NCBI GenBank assembly: GCA_009911355.1
Contig: QXXE01000020.1
Span: 1-64,000 of the forward strand
Source of the DNA: Clostridiaceae bacterium
GTDB lineage: Bacteria > Bacillota > Clostridia > Oscillospirales > Butyricicoccaceae
Length of the DNA: 64,000 nt
Direction of reading: 5' to 3'
The notes under the pieces were generated by a model. It had not been told where the DNA came from. It saw only the letters and a list, made by a program, of their open reading frames with translations, and searched no databases. The position numbers and the translations under genes were made by a program. Position 1 is the first letter of the stretch, and every line of letters begins with the position of its first letter. Positions 16,593-24,073 of the stretch are shown here, one piece after another.

Positions 16593-17903
16593 TCATTTTA
16601 TTTTTGAAACGCGCCGCCATGCAGCGGCCCCCAGCACCGCCGCCACCGCTTCGGCCACCGGGTACGCCAGCCAGACCCCGGTCATCCCCCAGCACGCCGA
16701 AAGCAGCACCGCCGCCGGGACAATCAGCACCAGGCCCCTTAAAAGGCTGAGGAAATGCGCCGGGAGCGCGCGCCCGGTTGAAGTGAAAAACACAGTCAGG
16801 ATCGTGTTAAACCCGACAAACAGGTTGGAGGTGAAATACAGGCGCAGCCCCGTCACCGCGGCCGCTTGCAGCTGCGCGTCCTGCCCGCTGTTAAAGGCCG
16901 CTGTTACCTGCGGCGCGAAGCCGGATAACAACAGGTATACCACCACCGAAACTGCCGCCATTGCCGCCATCGAGCAGCGCAGGTAAACGGCGACCCCTTC
17001 CCGCTGCCCCCTGCCGCAGCAATCGCTGACCAGCGGCTGTACCCCCTGCGAAAGCCCGGTGTAGACCGCTGTTACGACCAGCGCAATATTCGCAATAATA
17101 CCGTATGCAGCAACCCCCACATTCCCCGCCAACCGCAGGATCAACAGGTTGAAAACCACCATCGTCACACCCGACAAAAGCTGCGCGAGCAGCGACGGGA
17201 GCCCCAGCGACAGGCTTTGCAGCATCAGCGCCGCAGACAGCCGCACCCGCCCGAAGCCCAGGCTGCTTTTCCCGCTTTTCCAGTGCAGCGAGAGCAGCAG
17301 CATACTGATCACCGGGGATGCGCCCGTCGCTAAAACCGCACCCAGAATCCCCATCCCGCATGGAAAAATCAGGATATAATCCAGCACAATATTCGCAAAA
17401 TTCCCGGCCAGCATTGCCGCCGCCACTAACTGCGGCGCGCCGTCGTTGCGCACAAAGCACAGCAAAATATTATTGAACAGGAACGCAGGCGCGAACAGCA
17501 GCAGCCACCGCAAATAGGTTGTAGTCGGCTGTAAAATCTCCGCGTCCGCGCCCAGAAGCGCCGCAAGCTTCCCCGGGAAGAACGTCCCGGCCAGCACAAA
17601 AACCAGCGCGGCCACAGCGCCCAGCACGAGGATATTCCGGTAAACCGTCCCGCCGCGCGCCTCGTCGCCCTGCCCCTTGCAGATCGAGAACTTTGTCGCG
17701 CCACCCATCCCCAGCATCAGCCCCATGCCGTAAATCACATTGTATGCCGGGATCGCGATATTCAGCGCTGCAAGCCCTCCCGCCCCCAGCGACCGCGCGA
17801 TAAAAAACGTGTCCGCCAGGATGTAGCACGACACCCCCACCGTCCCGAGCACGCTCAGCACCGAATACCGGGCAAATGCCTTGTAATATGCCCGTTTCTC
17901 CAT
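16593..17903 (-). CDS. MATE-family efflux transporter
   Basis: The 436-aa membrane protein has 12 predicted helices in two MatE halves. The family elements GTVGVSCYILADTFFIARSLG (first 20 residues of helix 1 region) and GMGGATKFSICKGQG are recognisable. It would export cationic drugs or metabolites using Na+ or H+. Starting at MEKRAYYKAF is supported by AAGGAGG. The substrate may be hinted at by the leader, which holds a transcription terminator between a strong promoter and the start codon. Confidence 0.92.
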   Translation of the reverse strand: MEKRAYYKAFARYSVLSVLGTVGVSCYILADTFFIARSLGAGGLAALNIAIPAYNVIYGMGLMLGMGGATKFSICKGQGDEARGGTVYRNILVLGAVAALVFVLAGTFFPGKLAALLGADAEILQPTTTYLRWLLLFAPAFLFNNILLCFVRNDGAPQLVAAAMLAGNFANIVLDYILIFPCGMGILGAVLATGASPVISMLLLSLHWKSGKSSLGFGRVRLSAALMLQSLSLGLPSLLAQLLSGVTMVVFNLLILRLAGNVGVAAYGIIANIALVVTAVYTGLSQGVQPLVSDCCGRGQREGVAVYLRCSMAAMAAVSVVVYLLLSGFAPQVTAAFNSGQDAQLQAAAVTGLRLYFTSNLFVGFNTILTVFFTSTGRALPAHFLSLLRGLVLIVPAAVLLSACWGMTGVWLAYPVAEAVAAVLGAAAWRRVSKIK

Positions 17904-17922
17904 GCGTTTATCCTCCTTCCAC

Positions 17923-18054
17923 AAAAAAGCGCCAGCGCTCCCAGCCTTCTGTGGCCTGACGGCTGGGGAGCCTGACGCTTACCTGCTACCCGGCGGCAGC
18001 AGGCAGGTTTTCATTGGTTTGCCTTATTATACCGCCTGCGGCGGCAGTTGTCAA
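17923..18054 (-). promoter_or_regulatory. Promoter and attenuator-like leader of the MATE gene
   Basis: On the minus strand TTGACA (18049-18054) and TATAAT (18026-18031) are spaced by 17 bp. The leader of about 115 nt contains a CCTGCT/AGCAGG stem, then a long hairpin (17927-17980; AGCCGTCAGGCC loop side) whose right arm ends GCGCTTTTTT, and only then the ribosome binding site. This is the layout of a riboswitch or other transcription attenuator. I could not match it to a known riboswitch class. Confidence 0.6.
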
Positions 18055-18102
18055 TGCCGAATTTTGTGCGATTCCTCCGCGCAGGGCCGCAAGCCCCTGC
18101 CA

Positions 18103-18588
18103 TCACATTTTCTTCGAGAAAAGATAGATAAAAAAGAAATACACCACAAACAGCCCAACGACCAGCGCTGACAGCGCAACCGAAATCGCAGGCTCGATAA
18201 ACGCGCATGCAAACAGCATCACATATAGGATAACAAACGCTGCCACAAGCGTCATTTTCGCCGCCGCGCTCTGGATTGCAAGGTTGCGTTCGTCACGCGA
18301 CTTGATTTCGAACTGGCGCATTTTTTCCGGGTCTCGCAGCCGTTCCCGTGCTGAGAACGCCGTTGAAAAGCCTGCCCCGGCGAGCCCGCCGGAAATCCCG
18401 AACAGCAGCCCCTGTACATAGGAATTCGCGTGCTGGCTGATGGAATACAGCCCAAGGGCCTCGATCAGCACGAGCACTGCAAGCCCCGCAATGCCCAGCG
18501 CCATCATTGCCGTTCCGGCAGCGGCGGCAATCCTGCTGCGCTCCTCGGGCGAAGCCTTCCCATGCCCAGCAAGAATTTGAATCATCAT
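18103..18588 (-). CDS. Small membrane protein, 161 aa
   Basis: Four predicted helices in two pairs: residues about 22-47 and 55-78, then about 108-128 and 133-156. Between the pairs is a charged cytoplasmic linker with FEIKSRDERNLAIQS. The DERN motif recurs in the neighbouring membrane protein, so the two may be distant paralogues of a DUF2178-like family. It is third in an operon behind an Xre regulator. Function unknown. AAAGGAG lies before the ATG. Confidence 0.7.
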   Translation of the reverse strand: MMIQILAGHGKASPEERSRIAAAAGTAMMALGIAGLAVLVLIEALGLYSISQHANSYVQGLLFGISGGLAGAGFSTAFSARERLRDPEKMRQFEIKSRDERNLAIQSAAAKMTLVAAFVILYVMLFACAFIEPAISVALSALVVGLFVVYFFFIYLFSKKM

Positions 18589-18613
18589 AATATTTTTCTC
18601 CTTTCATCTGTGC

Positions 18614-19051
18614 TCAGGTTGTTTTCCAGACGATTGTGTAACAAACAAAGGCGGTCAAAAGCACGACGCAAAGGCTCGCCAGCAGCGTGTAGCAGACCGT
18701 TTCGCTGAAAAACCCGGCAATCACCATTGCTGCCCACCCAATCACCAGCAGCACCTCCAGCGCCAGCGCCCAGGCGCGCCGCATGACCTCGGCATTACGC
18801 TCGTCGAACTCGACCACCGCTTTTTTGCGCAGCTCCTGCTCGTCTTTCAAAAGCCTGTTCTTCCGACAGAAATTGACAATGCCGTTCATCACCATCATGG
18901 CGCCTGTCCCAACAAAAAACGACAACATATAATCAGGCACGACGCTTCCCCCACTGAGAAACAGCACCGCCAGCAGCAGGCTCCCAAGCACCGCGTATAC
19001 CACAGCGGCAACGCAGCGCATGCGGATAATCTTCCGATAACGCTCAATCAT
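18614..19051 (-). CDS. Small membrane protein, 145 aa
   Basis: Four predicted helices: two near the N terminus (about 13-32 and 40-60), then a charged linker with AVVEFDERNAEVMRRAWAL, then two more. Its start codon overlaps the stop of the upstream Xre gene (ATGA), so translation is coupled. Its order and the DERN motif match the next gene. Such Xre plus small membrane protein sets are common in Firmicutes, but their job is not known. Confidence 0.75.
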   Translation of the reverse strand: MIERYRKIIRMRCVAAVVYAVLGSLLLAVLFLSGGSVVPDYMLSFFVGTGAMMVMNGIVNFCRKNRLLKDEQELRKKAVVEFDERNAEVMRRAWALALEVLLVIGWAAMVIAGFFSETVCYTLLASLCVVLLTAFVCYTIVWKTT

Positions 19052-19251
19052 GGTAATCCCTCCTCAAAAATGAATAATTCCTCAATGGCAAGCCCAAAAT
19101 ACCGCGCCAGCCTGTGTGCCAGCAGCAGCGATGCATTATAGCGCCCGTTTTCGAGCGAGATGATGGTCTGTCGAGTGACCCCGACCGCGTCCGCAAGCTC
19201 CTGCTGGGTGACGCGGCGGTCGCTGCGCAGCTGCTGAATGCGGTTTTCCAT
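19048..19251 (-). CDS. Xre-family helix-turn-helix regulator
   Basis: The 67-aa protein is one HTH_3 domain: RVTQQELADAVGVTRQTIIS with LENGRYNASLLLAHRLARYF, closely similar to the small YgzD/YozG-type regulators that accompany membrane proteins. GGAGG precedes the ATG. The protein is first in a three-gene operon. Three evenly spaced CTTTACA sites in its promoter suggest that it represses its own operon. Confidence 0.9.
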   Translation of the reverse strand: MENRIQQLRSDRRVTQQELADAVGVTRQTIISLENGRYNASLLLAHRLARYFGLAIEELFIFEEGLP

Positions 19252-19281
19252 CCGATGCGCCTCCTCCCGATGTATAGTTCG

Positions 19282-19333
19282 CTTTACAATCTTAGTATAG
19301 CACACTTTACATATTTGTCAAGCTAGCTTTACA
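19282..19333 (-). promoter_or_regulatory. Xre-operon promoter with three phased CTTTACA sites
   Basis: TTGACA (19316-19321) and TATACT (19294-19299) with a 16-bp spacer. CTTTACA (TGTAAAG on the sense strand) occurs at 19282, 19305 and 19327, spaced 23 and 22 bp, bracketing the -10, the spacer and the -35. Likely operator array for the Xre protein. Confidence 0.75.
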
Positions 19334-19486
19334 ATTTTCCCTGATAAATTTTTTGCCAGCCCCAGTCGGCCCCCGGCAGGCCGATTTTTCCGCGCTCCCC
19401 GAAAAATTTACAATTTCGGCCTTGAATCGCCGCCTTTCATCCCGTATGCTATTTTTATAGACGGGCTTTTCAGAAAGGAGCTTGCC

Positions 19487-19888
19487 ATGAACGCACTGAA
19501 TTTTTTGAAACACAAATCAGACGTCACCTTTGTCTATGAGGACCATTCGGTTAAACGCGCAATGGACGAGTTCCGTGTCTCCGGCTTCACAGCCCTGCCA
19601 ATCCTGACCCGCGACGGGCATTATGCGGGCACCATCAGCGAAGGCGATTTCCTGCGTTTCCTGCTCCGCTATGACCTGATCGATATGGCGGAGACCGAAC
19701 AGCTGGAGGTCCGCGAGCTGCCGCGCCGCTCAGACAACCGCCCGATCATGGTCGATGCGCGCATGGAAGACCTGATGGAAATCGCCGTGCAGCAGAATTT
19801 CGTGCCAATGGTCGACGGGCGCGGCATTTTTATGGGCATTGTGACCCGCAGCGATATCTTAGGGTATTTCCGCAGGCAGCTTGGGTAA
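19487..19888 (+). CDS. CBS-domain protein
   Basis: The 133-aa protein consists of a CBS pair. The first repeat includes VKRAMDEFRVSGFTALPILT and GTISEGDFLR; the second includes DLMEIAVQQNFVPMVDGRG and MGIVTRSDILGYF. CBS pairs bind adenine nucleotides or similar ligands and usually regulate a partner. No effector domain is attached and no obvious partner lies next to it. AAAGGAG precedes the ATG, and a terminator follows. Confidence 0.92.
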   Translation: MNALNFLKHKSDVTFVYEDHSVKRAMDEFRVSGFTALPILTRDGHYAGTISEGDFLRFLLRYDLIDMAETEQLEVRELPRRSDNRPIMVDARMEDLMEIAVQQNFVPMVDGRGIFMGIVTRSDILGYFRRQLG

Positions 19889-19920
19889 TCCCGCCCCCAA
19901 ACCACCTTTCCGGCAAACTG

Positions 19921-19955
19921 AAACCGGGTTCTCATACCGAGAACCCGGTTTTTGT
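19921..19955. terminator. Intrinsic terminator
   Basis: AAACCGGGTTCTC / GAGAACCCGGTTT stem with TTTTT after it; lies between the CBS gene and the convergent FAD oxidoreductase. Confidence 0.9.
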
Positions 19956-19986
19956 TTGCCCTGCTGCGGCAGCTGCGCGGCGCGGC

Positions 19987-21375
19987 TTACACCAGCCTGC
20001 GCCCCATCAGCACGCCCATTGAGGAGGCCATCATCAGCCCGCGTGTCCAGCCGCTGGAATCGCCCAGGCAGTACAGCCCGCGGACATTCGTATGAAAGTT
20101 TTCGTCCATCTTTACGCAGTTTGAATAGAATTTCAGCTCCGGCGAATACAGCAGCGTCTCTACCGACGCAAAGCCAGGCACAACATGGTCGACCGCCTGC
20201 ATAAAGCCCAGGATGTTAATCATCGCACGGTAAGGCATGGCGGCGGTGATATCGCCCGCGACCGCGTCCGGCAGCGTCGGGCGCAGGTTTGAGCGCGAAA
20301 GCTCCTTTGCCCAGGTACGCTTGCCGTCTAAGATATCTCCGTAGCGCTGGACGAGGATGTGCCCCGCCCCCAGCATATTGGTCAGCTCGCCGATCTTCTG
20401 CGCATACTCGATCGGCTGGTTGAAGGGCTCGGAGAAGTTGTGCGAGCACAGGATCGCAAGGTTCGTGTTGCCCGATTTCAGGTCTTTATACGAATGCCCG
20501 TTGACGACCGCCAGGTCGTTGTCATAGTTCTCCTGGCTGACGAAGCCGCCTGGGTTCTGGCAGAAGGTGCGCACCTTGTTTTTGAAGGGCTTGGGATAAC
20601 CGATCAGCTTGGATTCATAAAGGACGTTGTTGACGTGCTCCATCACCTCGTTGCGCACCTCTACGCGCACGCCGATATCCACCGTGCCCGGCTTGTGCGC
20701 GATATTGTGCTCGGCGCAGATATGCTCCAGCCAGTCGGCGCCGCGCCGCCCTGTCGCGACAACGGTATGCTCCGCACGGATCTCGCGTTCCATTTTGCCG
20801 TCTGTAATGTACACGCCGCGGCAGGTGTCGCCCTCCAGGATGATGTTCTCGCACTGGCAGCCGAACAGGATCTCAACGCCGTTTGCAAGCAGGTGCTCCT
20901 GGATCGCGCGGTAAATCTCCTGCGCCTTTTCCGTGCCTAGGTGCCGGATCGGGCAGTCGACCAGCTTCAGCCCCGCCTGGATCGCCCGTTTGCGGATGTC
21001 CTTGACCTCATCGGTGTTGCTGATGCCCTCGACCCGCTCGTCCGCGCCAAATTCCAGGTAGATTTTATCGGTGTATTCGATGGTTTCCTGCGCCAGCTGC
21101 TCCCCGATCAGCGTCGGGAGCTCGCCGCCAACCTCGTAGCTGAGCGACAGCTTGCCGTCGGAAAACGCGCCCGCGCCCGAAAACCCGGTTGTGATATGGC
21201 AGTACGGCTTGCAGTTCATGCATTTTTTCGTCTTTGCCTTCGGGCAGACGCGGCGCTCAATCGGCTGCCCCTTCTCCACCAGGATAATTTTTTTCCTGCT
21301 CCCCCGGCGGAGCATCTCCAATGCCGTAAAAATCCCTGCCGGGCCCGCCCCGATAATGGCTACGTCAGCGTTCAT
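19987..21375 (-). CDS. FAD-dependent oxidoreductase (COG2509-type)
   Basis: The 462-aa protein begins with a Rossmann FAD motif (VAIIGAGPAGIFTALEMLRRG) and has the family's Cys-rich stretch CPKAKTKKCMNCKPYC near residue 45, then GFSGAGAFSDGKLSLS. The C terminus shows the second FAD motif (GLYCLGDSSGWTRGLM). These uncharacterised dehydrogenases are frequent in anaerobes; the Cys cluster may bind iron-sulfur or be redox-active. Neighbours give no clue. It has its own promoter and a long structured leader. AAAGGAG precedes the ATG. Confidence 0.88.
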   Translation of the reverse strand: MNADVAIIGAGPAGIFTALEMLRRGSRKKIILVEKGQPIERRVCPKAKTKKCMNCKPYCHITTGFSGAGAFSDGKLSLSYEVGGELPTLIGEQLAQETIEYTDKIYLEFGADERVEGISNTDEVKDIRKRAIQAGLKLVDCPIRHLGTEKAQEIYRAIQEHLLANGVEILFGCQCENIILEGDTCRGVYITDGKMEREIRAEHTVVATGRRGADWLEHICAEHNIAHKPGTVDIGVRVEVRNEVMEHVNNVLYESKLIGYPKPFKNKVRTFCQNPGGFVSQENYDNDLAVVNGHSYKDLKSGNTNLAILCSHNFSEPFNQPIEYAQKIGELTNMLGAGHILVQRYGDILDGKRTWAKELSRSNLRPTLPDAVAGDITAAMPYRAMINILGFMQAVDHVVPGFASVETLLYSPELKFYSNCVKMDENFHTNVRGLYCLGDSSGWTRGLMMASSMGVLMGRRLV

Positions 21376-21395
21376 ATAAAAACTCCTTTCTCATA

Positions 21396-21541
21396 GAAAA
21401 AACTGCCGGCAAATGGCTATAACATTCCCACTGGGATCACTATAGTCAACTGTTCGGCAGTTAGCAGAAACATTCAACCAAATTTTGAATTTATATAGGA
21501 ATCTTTACCCTTATCATAGCGGATATGCGCGCTTTTGTCAA
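21396..21541 (-). promoter_or_regulatory. Promoter and structured leader of the FAD oxidoreductase gene
   Basis: TTGACA (21536-21541) and TATGAT (21513-21518), 17-bp spacer. The leader folds into one long interrupted hairpin: AACTGCCG pairs with CGGCAGTT (21401-21462) and ends in TTTTTT, and an inner CCCAGTGGG palindrome is flanked by CTATA/TATAG. A terminator this close before the ribosome binding site suggests attenuation. No known class recognised. Confidence 0.55.
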
Positions 21542-21579
21542 GCCATCCGCGCAGATTTTCATGCAGCGGCCGCAGCGTC

Positions 21580-22899
21580 TCAGGACGCGGGATAGCTTGC
21601 AAGGTCGCGCGGTGCGGTGACCGTAACCTTATCCCCGGTTTCAGTCACCTTGCTGTTTTGCTGCGCCCGGACGGTGACCTCGACCGGCGCGCCCGTCGAC
21701 AGGTTGTTCATTGTGCCTGTCAGCGTCACCCCGCTCGACAGGGACGACAGCTTGCCGCGCTCGGCGCGGATCTCGGCGGTCAATTCCCCGATTGTCAGCC
21801 CCTTGAGCCCTAATGTGCTGCCGCCCAGTGCGCTTTCCAGCACCCAAAGCTGGGACAGGTATTCCTGCCGCCCGGCTTCTGAATAAACCAGCTGATACCC
21901 TGTGCTTGTTGCGCGCAGCTCGCTCAGCAGCACCAGCGGGACGGCCTCCGGCTGCGACAGCCCATTTAACACGGTGTCAAGCGCTGCTGTTTCCGTACTC
22001 TTGACCCCGTTTTCCTCGGTATACAGCCGTCCATCCGCAAAATAGCCTGTGCGTTCCAGCACGAACGGGTCTTCCCCGGGAACGGTCATTGTCAGGGTGC
22101 TTTCCGACGACATCTTCCCGCCGCCGATGCGGGTCTTTGACACTGCCGCCACCTCCAGCGACAGCCCGCCGCTGACCGACAGGGAGGTGACGTTTTCCAG
22201 TGCGGCGCCGTCCGCTGTTTGCCCGACCGTCCCGGCGTAGCTGCGGTAAAGCGCGAATTTCTGCCGCTCAGCGGAAGCGGCTGAAGCGTCCACCGCGCCC
22301 TCTTCCACCAGCTTACTCAGCAGGTCATCGCCGCCGGTTTTCGGCTTTGCGGACAGGGCGGTGTAGCTCGCTGCTACAACATGGTCGCGCAGGAACGCTG
22401 CTGTATCGCAGTTCGCGTCATTGAGCACCCCGTGCTCCCTTGCGAACGGCACTGCGTCGGCAAACGCGAAGTCGCCTTTGCTTTCGTAATAGCCCAGCGC
22501 GCGCATCAGGAACGCCGCGTACATCTGCGCTGTGCACGGGGCTGACGGGGAAAACTGCGTTTTCGATGTGCCTGCCGCAAGCCCCTGCTGGGACAGCCAA
22601 TGCACATAAGGCTTGGCCCATGTGTAATTTTCCATATCGCGGAACGCAAAGCTGCCCGACCCAGCGGCCCATTGCGATTCGGCTTCCTCAGCTTTGCCCA
22701 GCAGGCGCACCAGCATCGTTGCTGCTTCCGCACGCGTCGGCGCGCGGTCGAGCTCATAGCCTGCGCCTGTGCCTGCAAACAGGCCCATTGCTTTCAGGGT
22801 ATCCGCTGTGCTGTCAAAATTTGACGCGGACGCGGTCACGGTCAGCGCCGCGCAAGCGGCAAGCCCTGCCAGCAGCGCCCTTTTCCATTTTTTCATCAT
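21580..22899 (-). CDS. SLH-domain exported protein
   Basis: The 439-aa protein has a Sec signal peptide (KKWKRALLAGLAACAALTVTASA). Two or three S-layer-homology repeats follow (LKAMGLFAGTGAGYELDRAPTRAEAATML, quoted in part as DRAPTRAEAATML; YVHWLSQQGLAAG; REHGVLND). SLH repeats anchor proteins to pyruvylated wall polymers. The C-terminal 200 residues are beta-rich and unrecognised; they resemble lipoprotein-like LolA/LprG sheets only in a general way. GAGGA lies before the ATG. It is a single gene. Confidence 0.85.
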   Translation of the reverse strand: MMKKWKRALLAGLAACAALTVTASASNFDSTADTLKAMGLFAGTGAGYELDRAPTRAEAATMLVRLLGKAEEAESQWAAGSGSFAFRDMENYTWAKPYVHWLSQQGLAAGTSKTQFSPSAPCTAQMYAAFLMRALGYYESKGDFAFADAVPFAREHGVLNDANCDTAAFLRDHVVAASYTALSAKPKTGGDDLLSKLVEEGAVDASAASAERQKFALYRSYAGTVGQTADGAALENVTSLSVSGGLSLEVAAVSKTRIGGGKMSSESTLTMTVPGEDPFVLERTGYFADGRLYTEENGVKSTETAALDTVLNGLSQPEAVPLVLLSELRATSTGYQLVYSEAGRQEYLSQLWVLESALGGSTLGLKGLTIGELTAEIRAERGKLSSLSSGVTLTGTMNNLSTGAPVEVTVRAQQNSKVTETGDKVTVTAPRDLASYPAS

Positions 22900-23035
22900 G
22901 TTTATGTACTCCTCTGTATGGGGGATTTCGGTTTTGCGCGGCGGTCTGCCGCCCTGCGGTTATTATAGCAGATTCCCGCGCACATGGCAAGGGATGGGGG
23001 AATTTTCCTTTTGCGCGGCTGGTTGACGTTCCCTC

Positions 23036-23117
23036 CGCCTGCGCGGCGGGCGGTCCTGCGCGGACAGCGCCAGAGGGACTTGTCCCTCTGGACTCCCTTC
23101 TCCCGCTGCGGCGGGGG
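23036..23117. repeat. Dispersed GC-rich palindromic element
   Basis: Plus-strand copy of the left-edge repeat; core CCAGAGGGACTTGTCCCTCTGG. Very similar to the copy at 63445. Confidence 0.9.
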
Positions 23118-23224
23118 ATTGGTACGCCGTTCCCTTCCATACGCACGGCTTCGCCCCGCCAACCGGACGGCGGGGCGAAGCGGGCTGCTGCGGGAAAGTT
23201 TTGAGATATTGCTGCTGTTATTCG

Positions 23225-23262
23225 GCAAAAAGAACGTACCGCGATCCCTGCGCGATACGTTC
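23225..23262 (-). terminator. Terminator of the nrd operon
   Basis: AACGTATCGCG / CGCGGTACGTT stem followed on the minus strand by CTTTTTG. Confidence 0.8.
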
Positions 23263-23274
23263 CCAACTGCAATG

Positions 23275-23784
23275 TTATTGGTAGCCCTCTGCCCAGGCCG
23301 CTGTACCCTGCGCAAGCGAACGCTGTACATCCAGCACCCGCTGGTTGGCGCTGCCCCGGAAACGCAGTTCCAGGCTGCGCTGCGATAGCTCAAACCGCCC
23401 GTCGACCAGCAGCGTCAGCGTGCCGAGCAGCGCCCGCACCGCTTCTTCCTGGCTTTCCAGCAGTTCCTCAAAGGTATAGCCGGTGTATGCCATGAGGTGC
23501 TTGCCCTCCTCGTGCAGCGCCTGCGCAATAGGCAGCAGCGCTGCGGCCTGCGCAAAGGGCTCCCCGCCCGAAAAGGTGACGCCGGAAACCAGCCGGTTAC
23601 GGCGGATTTCCTCGAGCAATGCATCGGGGCTGGCCTCGTAGCCGCCTGTGAAATCGTGTGTCTCAGGGTTCTGGCAGCCGGGGCAGCAGTGCGGACATCC
23701 TTGCGTAAAAATGACATACCGGATGCCTGGGCCGTCTACAATGGATTCCGCGACTGTCCCTGCCAAACGCAGTGCCTGTCCCAT
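23275..23784 (-). CDS. nrdG: Anaerobic ribonucleotide reductase activase
   Basis: NrdG is the radical SAM enzyme that puts the glycyl radical on NrdD. The 169-aa product carries the CX3CX2C cluster motif (CPHCCPGC), preceded by IVDGPGIRYVIFTQG and followed by SGVTFSGGEP, the SAM-binding strand. Length is normal. It starts directly after the stop codon of the small glycyl-radical peptide gene, so the three nrd genes form one unit. Confidence 0.95.
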   Translation of the reverse strand: MGQALRLAGTVAESIVDGPGIRYVIFTQGCPHCCPGCQNPETHDFTGGYEASPDALLEEIRRNRLVSGVTFSGGEPFAQAAALLPIAQALHEEGKHLMAYTGYTFEELLESQEEAVRALLGTLTLLVDGRFELSQRSLELRFRGSANQRVLDVQRSLAQGTAAWAEGYQ

Positions 23785-23979
23785 TTACGCGCTCCGGCTG
23801 TCCGACGCCGCATGGGTTTCCAGGCTGTGCTTGACGCGATCGGCTTCCTCGGCGCGCTTGCCGTTGTTGAAGCGGTCCAGCGTGCCAACAAGATAGCCGG
23901 TGATGCGGCGGATACGCTCAAAGCCTACGCCCTCGCCGATGATTTCGGTATCTAATTCCATAATGTTGTTGTTTTTCAT
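23785..23979 (-). CDS. Separate glycyl-radical C-terminal peptide of class III ribonucleotide reductase
   Basis: The 64-aa product contains FERIRRITGYLVGTLDRFNN followed by GKRAEEADRVKH, which is the end of NrdD including the RxxGYL motif where the glycyl radical sits. The large NrdD upstream lacks this segment. AAAGGAG lies before its ATG, and 94 non-coding bases separate it from the nrdD stop, so it is a distinct gene rather than a simple frameshift. It probably docks on NrdD like the YfiD spare part on pyruvate formate-lyase. That role is inferred. Confidence 0.8.
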   Translation of the reverse strand: MKNNNIMELDTEIIGEGVGFERIRRITGYLVGTLDRFNNGKRAEEADRVKHSLETHAASDSRSA

Positions 23980-24073
23980 GACTGTATTCTCCTTTTGTAC
24001 GTCCTGTGTTTTCAATCTGGCGGGAGGGCTTTGCCCATCTGCTGCTTTTATCAGTTGGGAGCCTGTCTGCGGC

